From NCBI GenBank assembly GCA_965276005.1, contig OZ254962.1:434001-498000 (forward strand): a stretch of 64,000 bases of DNA, written 5' to 3'. Position numbers and translations under genes: made by a program. This stretch comes from G965232465 sp965276005. GTDB lineage: Bacteria; Pseudomonadota; Alphaproteobacteria; JAQWUY01. Of this stretch, positions 51,517-60,974 are shown piece after piece. Each line of letters starts with the position of its first letter. Position 1 is the first letter of the stretch. The notes beneath the pieces were generated by a model, which made no database searches, was not told where the DNA came from, and saw nothing but the letters and a program-made list of their open reading frames with translations.

Positions 51517-52242
51517 ATGCCAGACACACCCAAAAACATAGTCCTTATCGGTGCCAATGGGGCATTGGGAAACGCTTTTTTGCAGGCGTTTGCCGAACGG
51601 GGTGTCCACACCATCTACGCTTTTAGTCGTTGCCCTGTGGATACGCCTATCGATGGGGTGATATATGGCACTATGGCGTATTTGGATGAAACATCGATTG
51701 CCGAGGCGGTCAAAGCAACCCAACATACGGGAGCATTAGATAAGGTCATCGTGGCAACAGGTATCTTACACACGGATACTATCACGCCAGAAAAGTCCTT
51801 AAAACACCTATCGGCACAAAATATGCAGATGGTGTTTACGGCAAATACAGTGGTGCCGACTTTGCTTGCCAAATATTTTTTACCTTGTCTTAATCGCAAA
51901 CAAAAGGCGGTTTTTGCCGTCCTGTCGGCACGGGTGGGCAGTATTTCTGATAACCGTTTGGGTGGTTGGTACGCATACCGCACCGCAAAGGCGGGTTTAA
52001 ATATGATGGTGCGGGGGCTGAGTATCGAAATGCACCGCACCCACCCGCACGCTGTGGTGGTTGGGTTACATCCGGGGACAGTGGACAGCAATTTGTCAAA
52101 ACCCTTTCAGGGCAATGTCCCCGCAGGCAAGGTATTTAGCCCGTCCCAATCCGTATCTTACTTACTATCTGTGCTGGACACTTTAACCGTTGACCATACG
52201 GGGCGGTGTTTTGCTTGGGACGGTGCGGAAGTATACCCATAA
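51517..52242 (+). CDS. Short-chain dehydrogenase/reductase, C-factor-like
   Basis: 241 residues from the ATG at 51517 (MPDTPKNIVLIGANGALG); a longer frame to 51460 adds non-homologous sequence. Rossmann motif GANGALG near the N-terminus, the active-site Ser in VLSARVGSIS, and YAYRTAK with catalytic Tyr and Lys. The type resembles CsgA/C-factor-like SDRs that often neighbour photolyase genes. Substrate unknown. The photolyase start lies 18 bp after its stop. Confidence 0.85.
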   Translation: MPDTPKNIVLIGANGALGNAFLQAFAERGVHTIYAFSRCPVDTPIDGVIYGTMAYLDETSIAEAVKATQHTGALDKVIVATGILHTDTITPEKSLKHLSAQNMQMVFTANTVVPTLLAKYFLPCLNRKQKAVFAVLSARVGSISDNRLGGWYAYRTAKAGLNMMVRGLSIEMHRTHPHAVVVGLHPGTVDSNLSKPFQGNVPAGKVFSPSQSVSYLLSVLDTLTVDHTGRCFAWDGAEVYP

Positions 52243-52259
52243 CATCAGGAAAAACGCTT

Positions 52260-53666
52260 ATGACACATATTGTTTGGTTTCGACAAGATTTACGGTTGTG
52301 CGACAACCCGGCTTTGTATCATGCGTGTCAAATGGGGGATATACTGCCCGTATATATTTACGATACACACAACCCGAACGCAGATGAGATTATCGGTGCG
52401 GCTAGCAAGGTGTGGCTACACCATTCTTTACACGCCCTAAACAACAGCCTAAATGGCAAATTATCCGTATATGTAGGCAACCCAGAACATATATTGTTAG
52501 ATGTAATTCAAAAACATACGGCGCAATCCATACACTGGAATCGCTGTTATGAGGCGTGGCAGATAAAGCGAGATAGCCATTTAAAAAGTACCTTGCCCGT
52601 TGCTGTACACAGCTATAACGGGGCGTTGTTATGGGAACCGTGGCAAGTCACCAAAGCCGACGGCACGCCCTATTTGGTGTTTACGCCGTTTTATAAACGA
52701 GGCTGTTTAAACGCTCCGCCGCCGCATAAACCCTATGCTAAGCCCGAAAATATAGTCACATCATCGGCAATCGACCACACAGATATAGATAGTTTGGGAC
52801 TATTGCCCACCCGTCCTGCGTGGCATGTAAACACCATTATGCGGCATTGGAAAATGGGGGAAGCACAGGCACGAAAAGCGGTTAAACGGTTTTTACAATC
52901 GGCACTTGCGGACTACAAACAGGGGCGGGATATACCGTCTGTACAAAAAACCTCTCGCTTGGCACCGCATATTCATTTTGGTGAACTATCTGTGCGATGG
53001 TTGTGGCATACGGTGCTACAACAGCCACCCAACCCCGATAGAGATATGTTTTTATCCGAATTGGCATGGCGGGAATTTGCCTATACCCAACTGTATTACA
53101 ACCCTGATTTAGCGACAAAAAATATTAAACCAAAGTTCGACAGCTTCCCATGGGGCGACAATGCGGACTATATTTCTGCATGGCAACGGGGGATGACCGG
53201 TATTCCTATGGTCGATGCGGGTATGCGGGAATTGTGGCAAAGCGGCTATATGCACAACCGGGTACGGATGATAGTCGGGTCGTTCTTGGTTAAAAATTTG
53301 CTGGTACACTGGCGGCACGGGGAGCGTTGGTTTTGGCAGTGTCTGTGCGATGCGGACATGGCAAGCAACGCCGCCAGCTGGCAATGGGTGGCGGGCTGTG
53401 GCACCGATGCCAGTCCCTATTTTCGAATCTTTAATCCCGTAACGCAAGGGCAAAAATTCGACCCTGAAGGGGCATATATTCGTCGTTTCATCCCCGAATT
53501 GTCGCAATTACCAAACGATTATATCCACACCCCATGGCAGGCACCGGAAAGTATGTTGCAATCGGCGGGCGTTACATTGGGCGATACCTACCCCCATCCG
53601 ATTGTCGATTTAAAACATTCTAGACAGCGGGCTCTCGACAGTTTAAAACAGATAAAAAACATGTAA
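52260..53666 (+). CDS. phrB: Deoxyribodipyrimidine photolyase
   Basis: Blue-light repair enzyme for cyclobutane pyrimidine dimers. 468 residues from the ATG at 52260 (THIVWFRQDLRLCDN), with CAGGAAAA as ribosome site. The N-terminal antenna domain is followed by the FAD domain: PHIHFGELSVRW, ELAWREFAY, GMRELWQSGYMHNRVRM and NAASWQWVAGCGTDASPYFR. These are class I CPD photolyase signatures and include the Trp of the electron chain. Cotranscription with the SDR is likely. Its presence suggests exposure to light at some stage of the life cycle. Confidence 0.93.
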   Translation: MTHIVWFRQDLRLCDNPALYHACQMGDILPVYIYDTHNPNADEIIGAASKVWLHHSLHALNNSLNGKLSVYVGNPEHILLDVIQKHTAQSIHWNRCYEAWQIKRDSHLKSTLPVAVHSYNGALLWEPWQVTKADGTPYLVFTPFYKRGCLNAPPPHKPYAKPENIVTSSAIDHTDIDSLGLLPTRPAWHVNTIMRHWKMGEAQARKAVKRFLQSALADYKQGRDIPSVQKTSRLAPHIHFGELSVRWLWHTVLQQPPNPDRDMFLSELAWREFAYTQLYYNPDLATKNIKPKFDSFPWGDNADYISAWQRGMTGIPMVDAGMRELWQSGYMHNRVRMIVGSFLVKNLLVHWRHGERWFWQCLCDADMASNAASWQWVAGCGTDASPYFRIFNPVTQGQKFDPEGAYIRRFIPELSQLPNDYIHTPWQAPESMLQSAGVTLGDTYPHPIVDLKHSRQRALDSLKQIKNM

Positions 53667-53684
53667 AATACTTATATTTTCGCC

Positions 53685-53714
53685 TTGCTCCTTGTGGTTA
53701 AATCATGCTAGTAT
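53685..53714 (+). promoter_or_regulatory. Promoter of the cell-wall operon, -10 6 bp from the ATG
   Basis: TTGCTC (53685–53690), an 18-bp spacer and TAGTAT (53709–53714) preceded by TGC, making an extended -10. The mltB ATG is at 53721, about where transcription should start, and has no Shine–Dalgarno sequence; a leaderless mRNA is likely. Confidence 0.45.
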
Positions 53715-53720
53715 ATCAGC

Positions 53721-54926
53721 ATGAGAATATGGGTACTTGCATTTTTATTTGTTTTGCTAGTAGGGGGGAGAGCATCTTTCGCTTTTGCCTCGTTTACGCA
53801 GTGGCAACAGCAGTTTGCCGCCCGGGCAAAAACGCATGGTATCACCGAACAGACCTTGCAAATGGCATTTTATCCTATTACTCCTCGACCTGCTATTATT
53901 GCCTCCGATCGCAACCAAGCGGAATTTAAGAAAACTTTTGGCGTGTATATCCGCAGTGCATTGACAACATGGCGGATACAAACGGCAAAGGAAAAGTATG
54001 CCGAATACTTTCCCGTACTCAATGAAACCTACAATAGATATGGTATACACCCCCGATATTTGGTGGCGTTTTGGGGGCTCGAAACCAGTTTCGGTGGCTA
54101 TATGGGCAATGAGCCCGTGTTGCAATCGTTGGTGTCATTGGCGTACGATTTACGCAGACGGGCATTTTTTGAACGGGAGTTGTTATACGCTTTACAGCTG
54201 GTGCAACAGGGGCATATTTCCCCCGATGTCAAAGGATCTTGGGCGGGGGCGTTCGGCAATATGCAGTTTTTACCGTCGACATTTGTAAACTATGCGGTCG
54301 ATGGCGATGGCGATGGAAAAATTGATTTATTTCATAGTCCCGAAGACTTTTTCTACAGTGCCGGCAATTTTTTGTCGCAAATTGGTTGGCGAAAACAAGA
54401 AATATGGGGCAGGGAAGTACAATTGCCACAAGACTTAAAAACTTTCGATTGGCAATTGGTGGGACACGAAACACAAAAATCATTGGCACAGTGGCAACAA
54501 ATGGGGGTAACTTATGCGTATGGCACGCCTTTAAATACCGATTATGAACATCAAGCCAGCTTGTTGGTGCCACAAGGACATACAGGACCCAAGTTTTTGG
54601 TATACCACAATTTTCGCCGTATGTTGAATTGGAACCGCTCTGATTCGTATGCACTGGCGGTTGGGTTGTTGGCAAACCACATTATGGACTACGCCCCTAT
54701 GTCGTGGACGCCCGATACAAATGACAAGGGGATCGACACGGATCACATTGAAATGGTACAAAAATATTTACAGCAACAGGGCTTGTATATGGGCAAAATC
54801 GATCGTATAATCGGCAAAAAAACCATACAGGCGATACGCACATGGCAATTACAAAATGATTTAATAGCTGATGGGTATATTACTGAAAATATGGTACAAA
54901 TTATGCAACAAGGATTAGGGAAATGA
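53721..54926 (+). CDS. mltB: Lytic murein transglycosylase, MltB/SltB family
   Basis: 401 residues. The N-terminal signal peptide ends around ASFAFA. The catalytic domain carries the Glu in FWGLETSFGGYMG (near residue 120), SWAGAFGNMQFLPSTF and VDGDGDGKIDLF. A C-terminal peptidoglycan-binding domain (PG_binding_1: YLQQQGLYMGKIDRIIGKKT) ends the protein. There is no lipobox, so it is a soluble periplasmic form. First of an eight-gene run; rlpA overlaps its stop (ATGA). Confidence 0.92.
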   Translation: MRIWVLAFLFVLLVGGRASFAFASFTQWQQQFAARAKTHGITEQTLQMAFYPITPRPAIIASDRNQAEFKKTFGVYIRSALTTWRIQTAKEKYAEYFPVLNETYNRYGIHPRYLVAFWGLETSFGGYMGNEPVLQSLVSLAYDLRRRAFFERELLYALQLVQQGHISPDVKGSWAGAFGNMQFLPSTFVNYAVDGDGDGKIDLFHSPEDFFYSAGNFLSQIGWRKQEIWGREVQLPQDLKTFDWQLVGHETQKSLAQWQQMGVTYAYGTPLNTDYEHQASLLVPQGHTGPKFLVYHNFRRMLNWNRSDSYALAVGLLANHIMDYAPMSWTPDTNDKGIDTDHIEMVQKYLQQQGLYMGKIDRIIGKKTIQAIRTWQLQNDLIADGYITENMVQIMQQGLGK

Positions 54927-55747
54927 GATATAAATACCTGTGTACTATCGCCGTAGCGACTGTGTTTTCTGCCTGTGCTGTTACTGCCCCGCCGCCGTAT
55001 ACGGGTACCATTGCCGATTCTGCCCAAAACGGTACCCATTACAAAGTAGGCAGCCCGTATACCATCTATGGCGTCCGCTATACGCCTAGGGAAAATTATA
55101 AATATTCGGAAGTGGGTATGGCGTCTTGGTATGGTCCCAATTTTCACGGTAAAAAAACCGCAAACGGCGGGATTTTTGACCAGCACAGCTACACCGCCGC
55201 CCATCGCACGCTGCCCATGCCCAGTTTGGTGCGGGTTACCAATTTACAAAATGGTAAAACTATTGTGGTCAAAGTAAACGATCGGGGACCATACGCCAAA
55301 CAACGGATTATAGACTTGAGCTATGCCACCGCCAAATATTTGGATGTGATTCGCACTGGTACCGCCCGGGTACGGGTGGAAATATTGCCAAAGCAATCGA
55401 AAATGCTCAAAGACGCCATGCTTGGCAACCGTCCTATGCCTGTGTTCGATGCCAATGGCAAGGTGGTAAATGGGGAGTCGACAACGGCGGTTGCCGCATC
55501 GCAAACGACTATCCCTATGCCTAGTGGACATTACATTCAAACGGGGGTGTATTCGAATTTACAATCCGCCGTACAGCATGGAAAGATCGTTAAAACCTAT
55601 GGTCGCACCAAAATTTACAAAATGCGTGTCGACAATAAAGTCTTATACGCCGTGCGATTGGGGCCTTACGATATGGAAGTCGAGGCAGAGACCTTGTCAT
55701 TGGTATTGCAAGAAAAGGGCATACAGACTATTATGAAAAAGTTTTGA
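54923..55747 (+). CDS. rlpA: RlpA-like septal lipoprotein (DPBB + SPOR)
   Basis: 274 residues. A signal with lipobox (VFSAC, lipid Cys at residue 18) anchors it to a membrane. The double-psi beta-barrel domain shows GMASWYGPNFHGKKTANG and VKVNDRGPYAKQRIIDLS; the C-terminal SPOR domain (YIQTGVYSNLQSAV … RLGPYDMEVEA) binds denuded glycan at the septum. Some RlpA proteins are lytic transglycosylases. Overlaps mltB by 4 bp. Confidence 0.92.
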   Translation: MRYKYLCTIAVATVFSACAVTAPPPYTGTIADSAQNGTHYKVGSPYTIYGVRYTPRENYKYSEVGMASWYGPNFHGKKTANGGIFDQHSYTAAHRTLPMPSLVRVTNLQNGKTIVVKVNDRGPYAKQRIIDLSYATAKYLDVIRTGTARVRVEILPKQSKMLKDAMLGNRPMPVFDANGKVVNGESTTAVAASQTTIPMPSGHYIQTGVYSNLQSAVQHGKIVKTYGRTKIYKMRVDNKVLYAVRLGPYDMEVEAETLSLVLQEKGIQTIMKKF

Positions 55748-55767
55748 TATACAGATTTGGGGATACT

Positions 55768-56916
55768 ATGATAAAAACTTTGTTTGCAAAAATGGCGATA
55801 GTGTTGGCTGGTGCAGTGGTTGCGGCACAGGCATTGGCGTTTAAAACAACCGCAAAACAAGCGTTCGTTTATGATTTACAAAGCAAGCAAATACTGTTTA
55901 ACAAATCTGGTACAGATCTGATGTTTCCCGCATCGATGACCAAAATTATGACCGCTTATGTGGTGTTTGATGCTATTAAACAGGGCAAAATATCGCCGGA
56001 CGACAAGATGTATGTGTCTAAAAAAGCGTGGAAAATGGGCGGTTCCCGCATGTTTTTACGGGTCGATACCAGCGTTACTGTCGACGAGTTGATACAAGGT
56101 TTAATCATCCAATCCGGCAACGATGCGGCGGTGGTGTTAGCGGAGGGCATAAGCGGTACCGAAGAAAATTTTTCCGTACTGATGAATCAGACTGCCAGAA
56201 AATTGGGCATGAAAAACAGCAACTTTACCAACAGCACCGGCTGGCCTGATAAGAACCACTACACCACCGCATGGGACTTGGTGATTTTATCAGACGCTAT
56301 TCGGCGGCATTTCCCCGAATATTACCCCCTGTGGGCGGTAAAAAATTATACCTATAACAATATCAAACAGGGCAACCGTAACCCTTTGTTGTATGTGGAT
56401 ATTGGTGTCGATGGTTTAAAAACCGGTCGCACCGAAGCCTCTGGGTACGGTTTGACCGCCAGTGCGGTAAAAGGCGATCGGCGGATTATTTTTGTGTTAA
56501 ACGGCATGCGTTCCAAAACCAATCGCAAGGAGCAAGGCATCGCTCTAGTGCGGGAGTTTTTGTTTAACTATCGTAACACTTTGGTTGTAAATGCTGGGGA
56601 AGTGCTGGATCAAGCCCCGATTTCCATGAACTATGGCAAAAAAATCCCGTTGCTGTCGATAGATGATATTTATGTGTCGAAAAAAGTCACCAACACCAAT
56701 ACCCATAAAGTGCTTATCGAATATAAATCCCCCGTATTGGCACCGGTAAAACAAGGCGATGAAGTGGGTAAAATTATCATTCAAGAGGTCGACAAAAACG
56801 ATAGACCCGTACAAAATACATACTATCCGTTGTATGCGGGGGCAGATGTGAAAAAAAATAGTTTGTTTGGGCGGGTGATAAGTTTTGTGTTAATGACCGT
56901 ATTTGGCACCCCTTAA
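55768..56916 (+). CDS. dacC: D-alanyl-D-alanine carboxypeptidase (PBP5/6 type)
   Basis: Trims the terminal D-Ala from peptidoglycan pentapeptides. 382 residues from the ATG at 55768, with TTGGGG upstream; a TTG at 55744 in the same frame overlaps rlpA and is unlikely. Signal peptide ends near QALA. The three penicillin-binding motifs are S56-M-T-K59, SGN and KTG (GLKTGRTEASG). A C-terminal beta domain and an amphipathic anchor (GRVISFVLMTVFG) follow. Confidence 0.94.
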   Translation: MIKTLFAKMAIVLAGAVVAAQALAFKTTAKQAFVYDLQSKQILFNKSGTDLMFPASMTKIMTAYVVFDAIKQGKISPDDKMYVSKKAWKMGGSRMFLRVDTSVTVDELIQGLIIQSGNDAAVVLAEGISGTEENFSVLMNQTARKLGMKNSNFTNSTGWPDKNHYTTAWDLVILSDAIRRHFPEYYPLWAVKNYTYNNIKQGNRNPLLYVDIGVDGLKTGRTEASGYGLTASAVKGDRRIIFVLNGMRSKTNRKEQGIALVREFLFNYRNTLVVNAGEVLDQAPISMNYGKKIPLLSIDDIYVSKKVTNTNTHKVLIEYKSPVLAPVKQGDEVGKIIIQEVDKNDRPVQNTYYPLYAGADVKKNSLFGRVISFVLMTVFGTP

Positions 56917-56931
56917 ATTGTTGTTGTGGAT

Positions 56932-57555
56932 ATGGGATATTTTATCACATTCGAAGGCGGCGAAGGGGCGGGCAAAAGCACGCAAATACAGCTGTTGCAT
57001 GATTATTTGTGTGGCAATGGGTACATGGTTGTCTGTACCCGAGAACCGGGCGGTACGCCTTTTGCTGAGAGTATCCGGGCGTTGTTGGTGACCGATAATG
57101 GCTATTATCTGTCCGCTGCCTGTGAACTGGCGTTGTTTATTGCCAGCCGCCTACATCATGTACAGACGGTGATAAAACCTGCCCTGCAACAGGGCAAAGT
57201 CGTATTGTGCGACCGCTATGTGGATTCGACCCTAGTGTATCAAGGTATCGCCGGCAACTTGGGATTCGACACCATATGGCGTGCCCATGAAGTTTTAATG
57301 GGGGCGGATTTTCTTATCCCCGATGCCACCATATGTTTAGACATCGACCCAAAACAAGGGCTAAACCGCTCGCAAGGGGGCGATAAAAATGAAGACAGGT
57401 TCGAAAAAAAGACCGTCGATTTTCACAACAAAGTACGACAGGGATTTTTACACATCGCCGCCACTTCAGACCGCTATACGGTTATCGATGCCGATGATGC
57501 GGTAGAGAATATTTTTAAGGCTATTGTATGCGTATGGGAACAGACAAACACATGA
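56932..57555 (+). CDS. tmk: Thymidylate kinase
   Basis: Phosphorylates dTMP to dTDP. 207 residues. P-loop GGEGAGKST, the DR(Y/H) motif in LCDRYVDSTLVYQG, and the LID region NRSQGGDKNEDRFEKK are intact. I give the ATG at 56932; a GTG two codons earlier (56926) is equally possible, as neither has a clear ribosome site. It overlaps holB as ATGA. The tmk–holB pairing is near universal. Confidence 0.93.
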   Translation: MGYFITFEGGEGAGKSTQIQLLHDYLCGNGYMVVCTREPGGTPFAESIRALLVTDNGYYLSAACELALFIASRLHHVQTVIKPALQQGKVVLCDRYVDSTLVYQGIAGNLGFDTIWRAHEVLMGADFLIPDATICLDIDPKQGLNRSQGGDKNEDRFEKKTVDFHNKVRQGFLHIAATSDRYTVIDADDAVENIFKAIVCVWEQTNT

Positions 57556-58583
57556 CTATACCCCCTATTAGCATGCCGCCCCATCTGATTGGGCAAGGAC
57601 AATCGGAGCAGATTTTTTTAAATCTGTATAATTGCGGTCGTACACCGCATGCGTTTTTGCTAACGGGTCCGCAAGGGGTGGGCAAATGTGGCATGGCGTT
57701 TCGTATGGCACGGGCATTGTTGCAAGGGGAAACCCCGCTGCAGCATTTGGATTTTGACCCCGGCTGTGTACTGAGCCAAAAAATACAGGGCTTGTCGCAC
57801 CCGGATTTACGGTTTTTGTACAAGGGCTACAGTGCCGATGGCTCGGAAAATGTCAGCGGTATGATAAAAACCGATGATATTCGCACCAGTATTGCTTTTA
57901 CTGTGATGACCCCATCGGATTCGCAGTACCGTATTTTGATTATAAACGATTGCCATATGATCGCCCCCAATGGACAAAATGCGTTGTTAAAGACTTTGGA
58001 GGAACCGGGCAAGCATACGGCTATTATACTGACAACCCATATGCCACAAGCGATACTGGCGACAATAAAATCCCGATGTGTAAAAATAGCACTAAATGTA
58101 TTGTCGACAGACCATATTGTACAGGTGTTACAACAAAAATTTCCGCAAACAGACGACAGGGAAAGAGAATCGTACGCCCACATAGCCAATGGGTCGCTTG
58201 GCGATGCGGTGTCATATGTGGAACATCAGGCGTTGTCGCTGTATCAGTTGTTAATGGACGCTTTGTATAAGGGGGCGGATGCGGTGTACACTTTGTGTGC
58301 GGAAGTGAGCCCCAAAAAACAAGCGGAACTGTTTGATATACTGTGCAAGCTGTGGCAGTACTTTGGCAATAAAATTGTCCTTGCCCACGCCCAAAACACG
58401 CCCTTACAAGCGGTGTTGCCATCGGAACACAAGGGGTATGAAAAAATTGTCGCAACATATCAGCGGCAACAGCTGCTCGATTGGGTCGACCGGGTGTCAC
58501 AATCGTTACAACACACCAAAGCCCCCCTGTATTTGGACAAAAAATTGGTGATATTAACCGCCTTTTTGCCATTACACACTTGA
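57552..58583 (+). CDS. holB: DNA polymerase III delta' subunit
   Basis: Clamp-loader subunit. The start at 57552 overlaps the tmk stop as ATGA (an earlier ATG at 57528 would overlap tmk by 28 bp). 343 residues. The P-loop GPQGVGKCGMA has Cys in place of Ser/Thr after the Lys, which fits a delta' subunit that does not hydrolyse ATP. The LLKTLEEPGKHT and KSRCVKI motifs are typical. The zinc cysteine cluster of E. coli delta' is not seen. Confidence 0.88.
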   Translation: MTIPPISMPPHLIGQGQSEQIFLNLYNCGRTPHAFLLTGPQGVGKCGMAFRMARALLQGETPLQHLDFDPGCVLSQKIQGLSHPDLRFLYKGYSADGSENVSGMIKTDDIRTSIAFTVMTPSDSQYRILIINDCHMIAPNGQNALLKTLEEPGKHTAIILTTHMPQAILATIKSRCVKIALNVLSTDHIVQVLQQKFPQTDDRERESYAHIANGSLGDAVSYVEHQALSLYQLLMDALYKGADAVYTLCAEVSPKKQAELFDILCKLWQYFGNKIVLAHAQNTPLQAVLPSEHKGYEKIVATYQRQQLLDWVDRVSQSLQHTKAPLYLDKKLVILTAFLPLHT

Positions 58584-58643
58584 TATATGGGGTAATATGG
58601 TTTACAACCGTATGTGCGGTACGGTAAATATACAGGAAAACAA

Positions 58644-60167
58644 ATGCAGTCTTATTATGTGACAACACCTATTTATTATGTAAACGATAAACCTCATATT
58701 GGTCATGCGTATACATCGTTGGCGTGTGATGTGTTGGCACGGTTTAAGCGGCTCGATGGGTATACAACATACTTTTTAACGGGTACCGATGAACACGGGC
58801 AAAAAGTAGAAAAATCTGCCCATGCACACGGTGTATCGCCGCAAGATTTTACCGATAGGGTGTCGCAAAATTTTCGGGATTTACTGTGCATTATGAATAT
58901 TTCCAATGACGATTTTATCCGCACTACAGAGCCCCGCCACCGCCGTGCCTGTCAGGCGTTATGGCAACGGCTGTTGGACAAGGGACATATTTATCTGGAT
59001 TCGTATGCGGGCTGGTATGCGATTCGGGACGAGGCATATTATGCAGAGGACGAATTGATCGACAAAGACGGTATAAAATACGCCCCGACTGGGGCAGAAG
59101 TGGAATGGGTGGAGGAGGCAAGCTACTTTTTTGACCTGTCGAAATGGCAACACAAATTGCTCGATTTGTACGCAAAAAATCCCGATTTTATCGCCCCAAA
59201 ATCCCGCCGTAACGAAGTGTTAAACTTTGTCAAAAGCGGACTACACGATTTGTCTATTTCCCGTACGACTTTTAAATGGGGGGTGGCGGTGCCTAACGAC
59301 CACACCCACATTATGTATGTGTGGCTAGATGCGTTGACAAATTATATAACCGCCTTAGGGTATCCAGATGAGCACGCAGAAAAATACCAGACTTTTTGGG
59401 GTAATGCGGTGCATGTGGTCGGCAAAGATATTATCCGCTTTCACACAGTGTATTGGCCCGCATTGCTGATGGCGGCGGAGCTGCCGTTACCCAAACGCAT
59501 ATTTGCCCACGGGTGGTGGACAAACGAAGGGCAAAAAATTTCAAAATCTGTCGGCAATGTCATCGATCCCATCGCATTGGTAAGAGAGTATGGGCGGGAT
59601 CAAACCCGATATTTTATGATGCGGGAAGTGCCGTTTGGCAACGATGGGGATTTTCGTAAAACCGCTATAGTCTGCCGCATTAACGCAGACCTTGCCAACG
59701 ATATGGGCAATTTTTGCCAGCGGTCGTTGTCGATGATTCATAAAAACTGTGCCGGCATATTGCCCACCCCCGATTTATATACGCAGGATACGGATCTGAT
59801 ACAGCGGGCAAAATCGGTCATCGATGAAGTCCGACCATATATGGACACACAACAATTTCACAAAGCCTTAGAAAGCATTTGGGGGGTGCTGGCAGATGCC
59901 AACCGCTATATCGATGTACATGCCCCTTGGACACTGAAAAACACCGATACACAACGGATGGGGACGGTGCTGTATACCTGTGCAGAGGTTGTCCGTATTG
60001 TGGGGATTCTCATACAACCATTTATGCCCGATGCGGCGGATAAAATTCTCGATCTGGTACAAGTTAAGGAAAATCGCCGTTTTGCTGATATTGGTACTTC
60101 ATTAGTGGGCGGGGCGGTGCTGCCAAAACCGCAAGCGGTGTTTCCCCGTATTATCGATGCGGAGTGA
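58644..60167 (+). CDS. metG: Methionyl-tRNA synthetase
   Basis: 507 residues from the ATG at 58644 (MQSYYVTTPIYYVND), with CAGGAAAAC upstream. Class I motifs HIGHAY and KISKS (the KMSKS loop) are present. The connective peptide shows YAPTGAEVEWVEEASYFF and no zinc cysteines, and there is no C-terminal EMAP-like domain; this is the short form usual in alphaproteobacteria. tatD starts 5 bp beyond the stop. Confidence 0.95.
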   Translation: MQSYYVTTPIYYVNDKPHIGHAYTSLACDVLARFKRLDGYTTYFLTGTDEHGQKVEKSAHAHGVSPQDFTDRVSQNFRDLLCIMNISNDDFIRTTEPRHRRACQALWQRLLDKGHIYLDSYAGWYAIRDEAYYAEDELIDKDGIKYAPTGAEVEWVEEASYFFDLSKWQHKLLDLYAKNPDFIAPKSRRNEVLNFVKSGLHDLSISRTTFKWGVAVPNDHTHIMYVWLDALTNYITALGYPDEHAEKYQTFWGNAVHVVGKDIIRFHTVYWPALLMAAELPLPKRIFAHGWWTNEGQKISKSVGNVIDPIALVREYGRDQTRYFMMREVPFGNDGDFRKTAIVCRINADLANDMGNFCQRSLSMIHKNCAGILPTPDLYTQDTDLIQRAKSVIDEVRPYMDTQQFHKALESIWGVLADANRYIDVHAPWTLKNTDTQRMGTVLYTCAEVVRIVGILIQPFMPDAADKILDLVQVKENRRFADIGTSLVGGAVLPKPQAVFPRIIDAE

Positions 60168-60172
60168 TATAT

Positions 60173-60973
60173 ATGTGTAGTTTACCGATTATAGTCGATT
60201 CCCATTGCCACTTGGATTATATCGAACGGGACAACGGGGATTTACAAACGACCCTTGCCAATGCCCATAACAATGGGGTGCGGTATATGCAAACCATATC
60301 GACCCTGATGTCCACATTTTCAAAAGTATTACAGATTGCCAATTGTTATGAGGGGGTGTTTTGTTCTGTAGGGGTGCATCCGTGTCATGTGCATGAAGAG
60401 CCGTTAGTGGATATAGACACTTTAATCGCCTCGACCCACGCCGATAAAGTGATTGGTATCGGCGAAAGTGGTCTAGATTTTTTTTACACCAATACACATG
60501 CTGACATCCAAGAACAATCGTTTCGCCTGCATATTCAAGCATCACGACAAACAGGATTGCCGCTTATTGTCCACACCCGGGCGGCGGACGAGGACACCAT
60601 ACGGATTTTACAGGATGAATATGTAAACAACGGGGCGTTTTCTGCCCTGATTCATTGTTTTTCTGTGGGTAAATCGGTGGCAAAAAGTGCCTTAGATATG
60701 GGGTTTTATATTTCTGTTTCCGGGATTTTGACTTTTCCCAAAGGTGAACCTGTGAGGGAGATTGTTAAAAATTATGTGCCTATCGATAGGCTGTTGGTGG
60801 AAACGGACAGCCCGTATTTGGCACCCGTTCCCCATCGGGGCAAACAGTGCGAACCAGCATTTACCGTGCACACAGCGGAGCGACTGGCAGAAGTATTGAG
60901 AATATCCTATGTGGACATTGCTGAACAGACCACAAACAATTTCTTTACCTTGTTCAAAAAAGCGGTACGATAG
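60173..60973 (+). CDS. tatD: TatD-family metal-dependent hydrolase/DNase
   Basis: TIM-barrel amidohydrolase-fold nuclease, 266 residues. The motifs IVDSHCHLDY at the start, GVHPCHV, GIGESGLDFF, VHTRAAD and LVETDSPYLAP supply the metal ligands. The ATG at 60173 is chosen; a GTG at 60164 overlaps the metG stop. In this gene order (metG–tatD–MBL) it belongs to a conserved alphaproteobacterial operon, and the role of the enzyme in it is not settled. Confidence 0.92.
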   Translation: MCSLPIIVDSHCHLDYIERDNGDLQTTLANAHNNGVRYMQTISTLMSTFSKVLQIANCYEGVFCSVGVHPCHVHEEPLVDIDTLIASTHADKVIGIGESGLDFFYTNTHADIQEQSFRLHIQASRQTGLPLIVHTRAADEDTIRILQDEYVNNGAFSALIHCFSVGKSVAKSALDMGFYISVSGILTFPKGEPVREIVKNYVPIDRLLVETDSPYLAPVPHRGKQCEPAFTVHTAERLAEVLRISYVDIAEQTTNNFFTLFKKAVR

Positions 60974-60974
60974 T

